From contig NC_059477.1 of NCBI RefSeq assembly GCF_018139145.2, positions 43,949,600 to 44,013,599 on the forward strand: a DNA stretch of 64,000 bases, given 5' to 3'. Numbering within the stretch: position 1 is the first letter of the stretch; every line of letters starts with the position of its first letter. Both the position numbers and the translations under genes were made by a program. This DNA is from Gymnogyps californianus (Eukaryota; Chordata; Aves; Accipitriformes; Cathartidae). Below, piece after piece: positions 47,601 to 64,000 of this stretch. The notes under the pieces were generated by a model that saw only the letters and a program-made list of their open reading frames with translations, was not told the DNA's origin and did not search any database.

Positions 47601-50600
47601 CAAATACATACCAAGGACTCAATAGTACATTTAAGGAAAATAACCAGTTGGAGGGGAAAGAAAAAAAATCCCACAAACCCCTCAAATTTGTCAATGCAGT
47701 ATAGAGATTTGTATGCTTCCATATAGTATGTATGAACAGGTGTGTCTGCGTACAAACACTTACAGGGAGATCTTATAGACACACAAGAAGACGCAGAGAT
47801 AAGCAGTTTGTGGGCAACGTCACACGGAGCTCGGTGTCCTGCCAGCGAGGGTGGAAGAGCTGTGCTGACCCGTGGCAGGGAAGGACCCCGAAAGCCGTGC
47901 GTTTGCTTGCAGCCGCCTGCCCGTACTCCCGGTGAGCCTCGGCCACACCGGGGTTTCGCCGCGGCTGTCTGCTGCGCACCCCTGGGCCGGTGTCTCAGAA
48001 AGAGAACGCCAGGTTTGTGGTACCAGGGGTAGGTCAATACGTTTCACAGCAAACCTGGCACGTTAAAGGGGATTTCTGCCAACTAGTATCGGAGTAGATT
48101 CAGGGCACACAGCTTAGCAGCTCTACCCCCTCTCAGGAGCAGGTAAAGGGCACTCAGCTGCATGCATACACAATAACATACAGATAACTGCTTGTTCGTA
48201 ACGGAAGATCCTCAGACAACTGCAGTACCACTGTGTTGTAGCATCCCATACATATTGCTGTCTCATTAAAAGGTAATTTTCACCTGTGTTCATCTTATTC
48301 GTCATTCAAAATAATCTCAAAAGCTTTAAAAGAAAGCAGATTTTAGTATTATATTCCCCCCACTATGAAAACTCAGCTGAGTATCAATTTCGTCTTAAAC
48401 TTTCCCATAATTTTGCGAGCATCGAGACACCAGCTAGACCGAATCCCTCCTGTGGTGCAGTTCTGTACGTTACGGCTTCTCAGCCATTGCAGTCCAGCCC
48501 AGAGGAGAACGAGACAAATCCCATAAATCTCGCTGAACCCGAAGCCTGTCGCTGGTCTGTGCCATCACCACCACAAACCAGCACGGAGTGGCTTTACGGG
48601 GCGCCTTCCCCGCACTCTGCTCCCGCTGCAGCGGTCCCGGCATCCACGAGAGGGCCCGAAGTGTCACCACACCGATTTTTACCCCTCGTGATTTGTTCCC
48701 TGTTTCGCTGGAAATAAGTTTCCGAACAGCAAAGACAGGTGCTCCTGTTAGGGCAGTGCTGTGGAACAAGAGTGCTGCGCAGGAGGGCATTCCCCGGCTC
48801 CTGGCGGCATCTGGAGTTCCAGCAAACATTCCCAGCACTGAGCAGTTTGAAGCAAATCTTTCAGTGAGTCGCTAACCATCACCTTTGGAGCGCAGAGAGC
48901 ACCTCTCCTCCCCTCAGATGCTTTACTGAAAGGCTTAGCATGAAATAGGAGAATAATGCATTTGTAGGATACGTACCAGGTCTGGAACATGAGCTTATTA
49001 AAGTATTATAAACATACTTAAACACAAAGTCCATTGCAATGTTTTAGAAAGTAATTTGCAAAGAAAAAACTTTATAAAAAGAGAATGCAAAGAAAAATCC
49101 CAGCTTCTTTCAGTCTCCTTTACATTTACTTTGAGCCCAGATTCTAGTCATATACCAGATCCTATACTCATGCTGGTATTAAGGACAGCAGTATCTAAAG
49201 TAAGTTCTTTAATATTAAACTGACAGAACCTTCAAATATAGTCCCTTGCTTCCAGTCTCCAAAGACAGGCCAGTCCTCAAACTGTGAGGCAGGTTCATAA
49301 AATGGTGTCCTACCTTCCAGACTGTGGCAGCCACAGGATGCCTGGGCAATGACAAAGAGTGCAATTAAATTGATACCAAATAATTAAGAGGCAATCAAAC
49401 ACTTAATGGAAGAGGAAGAGATCCTGCCTCTGCAGCATAACAACACTGCAGCCTATTGACTGGAGAGGCTTATTTTTGCTATTTTCTCCCCCTTTTTGTT
49501 TTTTTTATGGACCACCTACACATCTCCTGGGCTCTTGTGAACTCACAAACTTCCTAAATTCCCACAGTCCATCAGGCCCAGGAAAGAATTAATAAAATAT
49601 TTGAAAGAAAACAAGATGCTACAGCTTTCCAAAATCCACAGTCATTTGCCAACCGGATTGTGCCATTCCCATAGCTGTGAAACAGGCGGTGCGTCGCCCG
49701 GGCAGTGACTGGGCAAGCGCTTGGCAGGTCCTGTGCAGATGCACACTTCTCTCCTCTGTGCGCACGCATGCAAGCTCTTTATACTAATCAGTGCACGCGT
49801 ATACACCCTCCTTCAGCCGCTTAGAAAAGCCACAGAAATCTTTAAACTTTATAAACAATTTCCGTTACAAAACAAAGCCTTTCTGTACTGCATGCTAAGG
49901 TACAGCGGTTTCTAGTCTGCCATTTCTATGAATTCAGCTCACAGCATCATGAACAGAGACAGGAAGCACCAGCTACAGAGCTCGGAGGGGAGTTGCATCC
50001 TTATGAATAAAAGAGCAGTGGTTCGTGTCTCAGCAAGGCTTTACATTTGAGTTCACCGTTAACCAACTCTAAAATGCACAGAAAAGGGTGGGAGACTTTC
50101 CTAGGAGCAGAGCTCATGCAAAGCTGCCCGCTTCTGAAGCATCCATCCTTCTAAGGCTGAGATGCCTGCAGGGTTTCTGCCCACACTCACATTACTGGCG
50201 CAGAAGGAACCAGCGAGGAGTCATCCTCTGCAGCACATGAACCTGCACCTTCAGGGACTCATGAGCTGGCTCTTCTCCTTTGCTGCCAGCTTTGTACCGA
50301 TGACTCCTGTGGACTCCTGTGGAGTCGCTTTACCTAATAACGAGAAAATGAAGAATTAGCCCTTTCTCTTTTAGACCCAAATCCTCCCCCGAGCGGTTTC
50401 TCATGAACACCTCTCCCCACGTGAAAGCCCTTGGCATTTTGCTGGCGTGCCAAGCGCCACGCCTGCCGCCGAGCCGGGATGCAGCAGCCGGGGCGCAGCA
50501 CCCGCACACAAAAGCGCCCATCTGGCTCACAGGGGCGAGCAGCTCCTCCCTCCACGCGTGCTGGAAAAGGGGGTCTCCGAGGAAGCAGGAATTCCTCAGG

Positions 50601-51898
50601 CTGCTGGAAGTGCAGCGTTTTGCTCTGCTGGGTGATGGACATCCGCCCGGTGCGGCGCTGGCCAGGGGATGGCAGCCGACGTTTGCAGATGAGCTGCTGC
50701 TGTTCCGCTGGGGACCCGCTCCAGAGCCACCGCTTGCCTTACAGCGACCAGAACCTGCGCTTTGTAGCCAGCATCAGACCTGGCAATCAAAACTTCCTTG
50801 AAACGTGCCGTTACCAAAAAGCGAGAGCACAGTTACGATCCCACCGCCTGCTGCAGACAGACCGAACTCACAAGTAATTGCCTGTAATAGTATGGTCTTT
50901 TTAAGAAAAACATAAAAGCCCACAGTATCCTTCAAAAGCCATGGAAGTCTCGATACTCTTGGGCAGTAGCGTGGTGGATTTCATTTTGACATGCCTTAAA
51001 TTTGAACAAAGCCTGACTTAAATCCCTAGGTTATGGTTATGTTAGGGGGACTTTCCAGCAAGCAGACTTCAGAATTGAAGTGCTCTGTGTGAGCGGGTCT
51101 CGCTCAGATTCACGCCACTGAAAACCTAAATAGCTGGAAAAGTGGGATCCAGGGACGCTTGTATGAAAGGGAGCTCAGTCAGAGTTCACATCAGCACAGG
51201 TGCCAGAACAACGTGCTAAGGCCGAGGGCAGGCTCTCCTCCCTACAGGTACCAGACGTCAACCCCTTATCTTGGGAAGGTTGCTCTCCAGCACGGGAGAG
51301 AAGCTGCCGTTGCCCAGACAGGGAGGCATGAGGGTAAAAGGAACGCTCCGGTTCAGCACCAGTGCTTACTAGCTGTTCACCTCCTTTACTAGAATAAGGG
51401 TTCGTCATAGCCACAAGCAGAAGCTGGATGTTCCGTGCATCACCGTGTCCGCTATACACCAGGAAGAGCACGTGCGAGGAGGAAGGGCAAGGCAGAGCTC
51501 ATGCACCATCGCTGCACGCTGCATCACAGCACAGGAGTCCGGAAAGCACGCAGGATGCCCGTCCAGACATGACTTATTCCCCATTTTGCAGCGCATTGGC
51601 CAGGAGCGGCAATGGGAAGCGGAGGAAGCGGTGGCCAGCAGGAACTTGCCCTTTCCCAGTCTCTGCAGAGACCCAAGAGCCCCGTGCTGGGTGGCAGCAT
51701 CCCCCTGCCCAGCACGCCTGCGGCCGCAGCCAGCTGAGGGGCTGGGGCACGTGCTGGCGGAGGAGCTTTGGTTCATGTTTGAAACCTCCAATGTCTACAA
51801 GTTACCTGAAACAGCCCTCAACCCTTTTCCCCTCACAAAATGAACATTAAAAAAATAGTTTTACACTTCATGGGAACACAATTGCACAGTGAACTTAA

Positions 51899-51904
51899 TT
51901 TATT
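51899..51904 (-). terminator. Candidate distal ACVR1C polyadenylation signal AATAAA
   Basis: AATAAA on the minus strand at the left edge of the AT-rich block. Nearer signals (about 57.44, 54.38 and 53.06 kb) are alternatives. Confidence 0.3.
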
Positions 51905-53705
51905 AAAATCACCACGTCTTTCCGAAAGTATACCAGTATGTAAAATATGCATACAAAATACAACATTTAAACAAATTATTTACATCCAGGGCAGCTGCAA
52001 TATCAAGCAATAACTTTAGCAATAGTTTTAAAAATAACTTGCTGCAGTGTACACTAGATTAGGTATTTCACAATATGAAGGTTGAGTTTTAGCATTGTAC
52101 TGCTATACTAAGTTCTAAAATATTACAGTACTTCCAGAGAAAATATTAAAGCTTCTTTAAAAAACAGACAACTCAGAAACTGGTTTGTAGATTGACAAAA
52201 CACTACACATTTCTCTTTGGGGACTGAAAACCACAGCAGATTTAGACACAAATGTAATAGCTACATTCAAAATACATTCAGTCTATTTATGCCAAAAATA
52301 CATTCAGTATAAGTTACAACTTATTGCACATCTCTTATATTCTGTAGAAATATATTGTACCTCTTAATGCTTATTCCCCGTACATTCATAAATTGTGCTG
52401 CCTGTTAAAACAGAACACAGATGTCTTTCCCTAAAAGCTTCACACGGATTGGGGTACCACAGCACGTAGGGATGATCCCTGCCGCATCGCCTGGAATCAC
52501 AGACACGCAGCTTGCACCGCCAAGGTAAGAGCGGTCCGATCCACAGGAGAAGACCCACTCCCGGTGCTGCTGCTGGTAGCACCCACGCGCAGTGGCACAG
52601 GGCTCTGCATGCAGGCCAAGGACAGCTTTATAAAACCGATACTAAACCATGGCAGGAGTTTTTGAGCCATAACCTTTATCGACACGTGCTACTACACAAA
52701 AATGCGCTTGTGCATCTGTATCTGTAGACCGCAAACAAGGCGACGGAACGTCTTCCCGCCCGTCCTCGCAATGAAACCTACCGTGCGGGCGGGAGCCCTG
52801 CAGAAGCACTACCTGCCATAGCCACAAGTCCTGGTACTAAACATTTCCATGTAGTGGTGAGGCAGTTCGTAAGATACCGTCCTCAACAGCAACAAATGAA
52901 ACACAAAAACTTCCTCCCTGTCAGCAAGGATGTGCTGGGGACATCCTCGAGCCCATCAATGGTCACGGGAGATCCAGGCAGACAGGGACCGTGAGATGAT
53001 CTTGCTCCATTCAATTTTAAGACCCATTGTAGGGCCTAGACATATTTCTAAACAGATTTATTTATAATTCCTGAATCTATTACCAAAAAAAGAAGCGACG
53101 TAACAAGGACTAAAATATTATAGGATTCATTATAGGGTTACATGAGGGAATGATCTTGGTTAAGTGCAAACGACTATAAAAGTAGCAAAGTGCAAAAGAG
53201 ATTACAGTCTGAATTTCTCAAGGGTTATTTGGGGGGAGCAGTTAAGGAAACAAAAAAAATTAGGTGTGAGAGAAAATGTCAATTAACTTTCCCTTTCAGT
53301 TCGTATTCCATGCATTAAGTTTTAGGTTGTTATTAGAAAGGAATTAAAAAAATTAGTAACTCCCCCAAACTAGAAGCATCAGTTAGGAGAGGCTAAATGT
53401 GGTGACTGGTCTTGAGCATCCTTGAGCTTGAAAATTTTTACGAGCTTAAGAACTTGTGCTTTAAATGTAGATTAGCAGGAACATTAGTAACCTCTCAAGA
53501 AACCTAAGCCTCCCTAAAACTGCAAAGAAGTGTCTCAGCATAACCTCTGTTCTTGAATTTGAACAGGACAAATCTATGCTGAGGGAAAAGGCCACTAAAA
53601 CAAGGGGTGGGTTTGGTTTTTTTTAAAAGGAGCGTACAGTTTACAAACATCTTAAAGCCCAGTACAACAACATCAGCCCCTTGGCTCAGTTACGTTTAAC
53701 TCTAG

Positions 53706-53710
53706 TTTGC
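53706..53710. repeat. Target-site duplication TTTGC, left copy
   Basis: Matches 53744-53748. Confidence 0.65.
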
Positions 53711-53743
53711 TGTCCTGGTTTTGGCTAACGTTAAACCACGACA
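53711..53743 (+). mobile_element. 33-bp LTR remnant (both termini, internal deletion) with 5-bp target duplication
   Basis: Starts TGTCCTGGTTTTGGCT, identical to the first 16 bases of the solo LTR at 9.4-8.8 kb read on its own strand, and ends GTTAAACCACGACA, which differs from that LTR's end at two of 14 bases. It is bounded by a perfect TTTGC duplication (53706-53710 and 53744-53748). The intact LTR has GGCT at positions 13-16 and again near its 3' end, so one deletion between the two GGCT copies removes about 550 bp and leaves this structure. Alternative: an unrelated tiny inverted-repeat element. Confidence 0.7.
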
Positions 53744-53748
53744 TTTGC
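53744..53748. repeat. Target-site duplication TTTGC, right copy
   Basis: Matches 53706-53710. Confidence 0.65.
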
Positions 53749-56700
53749 TAAAACGTACATTACCTCTCAACAACAAAAGAAAAAAGAAAACCAGTGCAAA
53801 AATATTGAGCTAAGTGAAAAGCTAGGGCAAACAGACCATAATGTCTCACACCATGAGATATGTGCAGGAAAAGATTTAAAGTATTCGCGGGGCTGGAGCT
53901 GTGACCCGAGAGAGCTGCAGCCGAGTCGGACCAGCGTGCGGCCGCGCAGAGCATCCTCCCCCTCGCACACCGCCCCAGCCTGGCACCAAAAGGGTCTTTT
54001 TCAAATTCCTGGGTGGTTCAACAATTTTCAGAGACTCCAGGAGGGAAACTGAAAAAACCATGGCCTAAAAATCCACCACCACGTAAGACTGACCGAATGG
54101 ATAGGACAAAGCAAGTGGCATTTACAACTAAAAGGAAGTTACTGATGGTGGTTACGCTGCTGTCTGAAGCAAGATTAAACTAAAAAAAGCAAGGGGAGCT
54201 GGCTGTACCCCAGGGCAGACCGCGGAGGAGCCGCAGAGGAACGCAGGCTTGTGCTGGCAAGCTCCCTGCTGCACATCCTGCCCGATTCCATTACACCATG
54301 GTGTAAATAAAAACGGGGTGTGCTGTGACATAAGGCCACTCTAACAGCCGCATGAGCCTCGCAAAGGCGGGGACCACATTTATTTCAGTAGACACAACGC
54401 GTGCAGCCCGCACCTCCGTCCCTGGAGCCGGGGAGGGCTTCCCGAAACACCCAAGCAGCCGCCGGCAGCGCAGCGGCAGCAGCACCGGACCTGCAGCCAG
54501 GAGCAGACAGTACCGTCCCTGATCGCCGGTTCACTGCCATGGTACTCAGTAAACCCTCCTGTAAACATCTCCTAGCGCTACCCCGAGAGTGGGTCACCAA
54601 AGTGCCTTACGCCAAAAAGCACATTTTTTTAATTTCACAGCGCGACTTTAGTCTACCACAGCTCCTGACCCAGAGGAGCTTCTGCACAGACGCCAAATTC
54701 CGCCACTCCAATTCACAGGGAAAGAATCCTCAGGAACAGTTATCAGATACACTTCAAGGGCATAGACACTTTCAAAGGATAATATAGATAAAAAGTGCAT
54801 AGGACTGAATTTAAAATGGAAGAAAAATCCCTAGAGAGCATTCTGATCACTCTCCCCGTGAAGTTCAAGGAATGCCTCAATTTTAGGCAAAAAAAATCAA
54901 CACGTTTTAAAAGCGGTATAAGAGAAGCTAATGGTGTCCCTTGCTCATCTTGCATTTTGTATGGCAACTGATCAAGTTTTCACTAATGAGTCTTAATGCA
55001 TCAAGACTGCTGCAAACATCACAGGCTTTGCTATCGAGACGGTTCCTTTACACTGCTCAAACACCACTCTTCCCTCTGCTCCCCCCTGAACTATCATGAA
55101 CCTGCTCAAGCACAAACCGTACTGCTAACACAGACCGTGCCGGCTGTCAGCGTAGGGGCGGCTGTACTTGGGATGAACTTGATGCTATTCCATTCTCCTT
55201 TTGAAACGACAGTACTTTTTCTTTTAAAATTATTTCCTTCAGTGATTTCAGCATTATTTTAAACAACTATTTGCGTTTCGTGATTTACGGCTCCAGCGCG
55301 GGTAGGCAGTGCAGCGATTGTGCACCCGCATCACGCTGCGAGGAGCAGACGTTCAGGAACTTCAGAGTTCCTCAGGCTGGCTGTTCATGGGTACCCCATA
55401 CCGGCAGGTCACTCTGGGAGACGACTCTGTCACTTCAGCAGGCTTCACTCTTTGATACGTTCTGCTTGTTGTTAATTGTTCTAAATGACTGGTTTTAATG
55501 CATATTTTAAACACACTACTCTGGTCGTTCACAAACATTTGATTCTTTTTTCTCAGAAGAAGAGCTAACGGGGCCTGCAAGCACCCAGAGCTCTGGAAAG
55601 ACGGACCGTTCCTTTTGGGCACCTTCCCGAGTGCTAAAGCAATTCTGAAAAGTTCATCTCACCTGCACAGTTCAAATACTTTTGAAGAAACAGCCCTAAT
55701 ACTATTTTAAATTACCTTTACTCCACTACCACTGATTTCAGACACCTTATTCTGCAAATTCAAGATGAGTTGATTTCAATGGATAAGACATTTCCTTTTC
55801 CCACTTAAAAAAGAAATAATCTTTGACTGTTCCTTTTTAACGTAAGGATTTTTTTCAAGTTACGTTCTACAAGAACAAATGCTGGATCTTATGTTTGCAA
55901 ATCTTTTGATACTCAAGGCAGCATCACGCTTTGGATCATGCAGTTGCAACAATTACCTCTCGAACAGCTTAGAAAGTACGCATCTGTTGGGCTCCCTGGT
56001 GTAGTTTATGCAGTTGAAGCACGTAAGAATGAAATCTGTAAGATGACTTCGACTATATCTCAGAAAGCATACTGGAGAAAAACCTACTAGCAATCTAGTA
56101 GAAATATTCTCCACCATTCAGCTAACAGCCCATGCAAAGACCTGCATTATTTAACACAAGCAGGAGTGACTAAAAGTTATGCAAACAGGTAAACTGCATT
56201 AGAGCCAATTTATGGGAGAATTAACATCCATAAAGAGTCCATAATGTCCTAGAGCGTGTCTGTCAGGATGAAACATGGAGTACTGATACTACTGACCGTC
56301 CCACTCAGTAAAAGTTTAACCCATTCTTCCACGTAGAGCCCCAATTCAAGAGGTTTCATGTCAAAGACTGAGCGGAAACACCATAATTAGCTAACAGCTT
56401 ACGCTACACCGAATTTTTGCAAAGCTTTGCTATTCTGGAAATATCTCTGGGCTTAATTTCCATGGACCACCTGGATTTATAAACATTTAAAGAACCATAT
56501 TATTACGAAATGTATAATTTTGGTTATTAAAAATATTAGAATACTATATTCAAATGTGTGGACCACAGAGTGGGGCAGAATTCACAAAATGCCAGAACAT
56601 CAGTGAATTTTGAAAAAACACCCCGCTTTTGATAGCTTGCAGTATTATGGAAATATGATTAGAGCTGTTAATACTTTTCATCACCAGCCTGGTGCTATTA

Positions 56701-57948
56701 CAGAAATCCACATGAAACCTCTGAAACGGGCTGTATTGGCTTCGTGCGAGGACATCAGCGCTTTAAATGTACATTTTAACAGGTCCCTGGGCTGTGACAG
56801 ACGACAGCAAGCAGTGATCCAGTCCAGCGTGCAGGTACATTTGAAACATTAAGCGCCAAAAGCTAGGGTGGCAGAAAGCACGTCAATCTCCCGAAGTCAC
56901 GGGCACTGCTCCGGCACGCAGCCTCAGCAGGAGCTCTGCCGCTCCCGAACGCCGCAGCGGCGGTTCCCGGTCGTGTGGGCATCCCCAAATCCTCCGACAC
57001 AGCGAGGCGGGCTGCGCGGGATGTCACTGCAACGAGAAACGAACCTTTCTGCCAGGTTTCAACTGTTTTCCAAGAATAAATTTTGTTAAAGCTTCCCCCT
57101 ATAACAGCAAAAGGCACTAAAAAAATGCTACCAGTGACAAATTGGCAAGATGTTGTTTAAAAATATATACTTTCTCAGTTTAGGTAGAATTTCTCCTATT
57201 CCATCCCTATGTATCTATCGGAAAAGTATTGCCTCTATTATTTTTCCTACTAACTGTTGAAAAGAAAAATTGTCCCTTGATCGATATGTTCAATGAACAA
57301 ATTAACAGAGTAAAATAACTCCAAATCCTAACTATAATATTTTATATGAAATCAAGACAATAAAAATAAAAGTTAATAAAAAACTGACTAGACGCTTTTG
57401 TTCACAATATACATGCTTAGTGGAATTTTCATCTTTTTTATTTGCTTAGCTAATGATAAATATAGTATTTAAAAATGTATTTTACTGACAGCCCCTTTTC
57501 AGATTCCTGGATAAAAATATGTAAAAAGCTGGATTAAATTTGGTCTTTTACTTGGTTTGAGGATAAAACACATGGTTGCTGTTGCAAAAAGGCTTTAACC
57601 AATACCAGCTATTTCCAATACATTTGGGGTTTGACTAGGATAAAAAGCGCAATAGCGAAAGGTATTTTTACACTGTCGTGGTGTTTTAAGCCCCTTTCTG
57701 TAATTAGCCTAGTGTCTGACTTACTTTAGAAAACCAAAGCAAGTCATCGACTTGCTGTGTAAAACAGGAACTGCGAGTCAAAAGCTGCCCCTTCCAGTGG
57801 CCAAAGGTGAAGCTAGATGCCAGTGCTCTGGTTTGGGCACTTAAATACTGAACCACGTTATCTGAGGTAGACCAAAAATAAAAATAATATCACATGTCAA
57901 AAGATGAACAGAAGAATTCATTCCCCTCTCTTCCTCCAGGGAGCTCCG

Positions 57949-63288
<5,340 letters not shown>

Positions 63289-64000
63289 CTTTCGGAAGAC
63301 ACAAGGGAGAGCAAGGGAAGAGGATGGTAAGTGAAGGGCTGCGGAGCGACAACATATTAAGATTTAATGATTTCCCACAGTCGTCCTGACTGGGACGGGC
63401 AGCAGCAAGACAGACCACATCTCTGGAAGCTACGGAGTCTTTTCCCCCCCACACACCTTTTTTGCCGGTAGCTTGGGCTCAGGTGAGCACTGTGATCACC
63501 ACTGAACACCACCGTCTCAGACAGATCGCCCCACCAGCCGCTCCTCAAGGGAACACCAGTGGAGACGTCGAGCAGCGCCTGGCCGGTGGCAGCACGGCTG
63601 GAGGTAAGGAGCCGTACAGACCCTCGCCGCGCCTGCCCCCGGGAACGGCCCCAGGAAAGCTCCTCAGGCACGCTGACCCCCCCTGCACGGTACTGCCCCG
63701 TTGTACCTCCACTTATCTGTTACTAAACCCACACAGACTTCTCACAGCACAACACATCCTGGCCACCAGCTTCTCCAGCTAGTCCCACCCCACCTCTCAG
63801 TACCACTCACGACAGCAAACACCTGAAGAACATTCCCTTGCAATCGTTAGTTCCAAAAACGCAGCAGGGACCCTACAGAGAGTGCGGTTTTAATCTGTTC
63901 ACGTTGGCAAAATGCCATTCGTCTGCAATCAGCTGATCCCCCCCCTCCCCACTGCAGAAGATCAAGAGACAGGACCAGCAAGCTCTCTGCGGGAGCCCGA
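63289..64000 (-). other. ACVR1C intron, 5' part, running off the window
   Basis: No ectodomain exon (Cys-rich, three-finger fold) is visible here, so it lies beyond the right edge. Confidence 0.65.

Larger units (their letters stand above)
39800..51879. other. Intergenic region between the CYTIP start and the ACVR1C 3' end
   Basis: Should hold the CYTIP promoter just right of 39799. Mixed unique sequence with GC-rich patches at 40.4-41.3, 42.2-43.1, 45.3-45.8 and 50.4-50.8 kb. One 30-bp tandem duplication. No gene, RNA gene or well-defined transposon recognised; the open frames here show no known domain. Confidence 0.55.
51880..57948 (-). other. ACVR1C: Probable long 3' UTR of ACVR1C
   Basis: Six kilobases of mostly AT-rich sequence directly downstream of the ACVR1C stop, without another gene. 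The mammalian ACVR1C mRNA has a several-kilobase 3' UTR, as I recall. Minus-strand AATAAA signals occur at several points, the last strong candidate near the left border. The left limit is a guess; GC-rich patches at 53.9-54.6 and 56.9-57.0 kb interrupt the pattern. Confidence 0.4.

Overview
This is a vertebrate nuclear window, most likely from a bird. All coding sequence is split into short exons with GT-AG introns (one GC-AG exception). The four genes have clear vertebrate orthologues and lie in the order I know from human chromosome 2q24: GALNT5, ERMN, CYTIP, ACVR1C. The bird assignment is an inference from an LTR at 8.8-9.4 kb that I recognise from many avian genomes and from the compact introns. 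I cannot name the species.

Layout. (1) 0.7-10.0 kb, plus strand: the last eight coding exons of GALNT5 (399 residues plus stop, covering part of the catalytic domain and the ricin-type lectin domain). A 585-bp solo LTR sits in its last intron. (2) 10.0-15.9 kb: intergenic space between two convergent genes. (3) 15.9-19.3 kb, minus strand: ERMN (ermin), three coding exons, 256 residues, with an acidic Glu tract and the conserved C-terminal actin-binding tail. A large AAGGG microsatellite lies in its intron. (4) 19.3-27.7 kb: intergenic. (5) 27.7-39.8 kb, minus strand: CYTIP, complete, eight coding exons, 358 residues, a PDZ scaffold. (6) 39.8-57.9 kb: intergenic plus a probable long AT-rich 3' UTR of ACVR1C. 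(7) 57.9-63.3 kb, minus strand: the last seven coding exons of ACVR1C (ALK7), from the transmembrane segment to the stop; the ligand-binding exons lie beyond the right edge.

The genes do not form a functional unit. GALNT5 starts mucin-type O-glycosylation in the Golgi, ermin is an oligodendrocyte cytoskeletal protein, CYTIP is a leukocyte adaptor for cytohesins, and ACVR1C is a type I receptor of the activin/Nodal/GDF pathway. What they share is conserved vertebrate synteny.

I found no new gene system. The items most worth checking are a 33-bp element at 53.7 kb that looks like an LTR collapsed by microhomology but still flanked by its 5-bp target duplication, a GC-AG intron inside the ACVR1C kinase domain, a 22-bp perfect palindrome in CYTIP intron 1, and the Glu tract of ermin.
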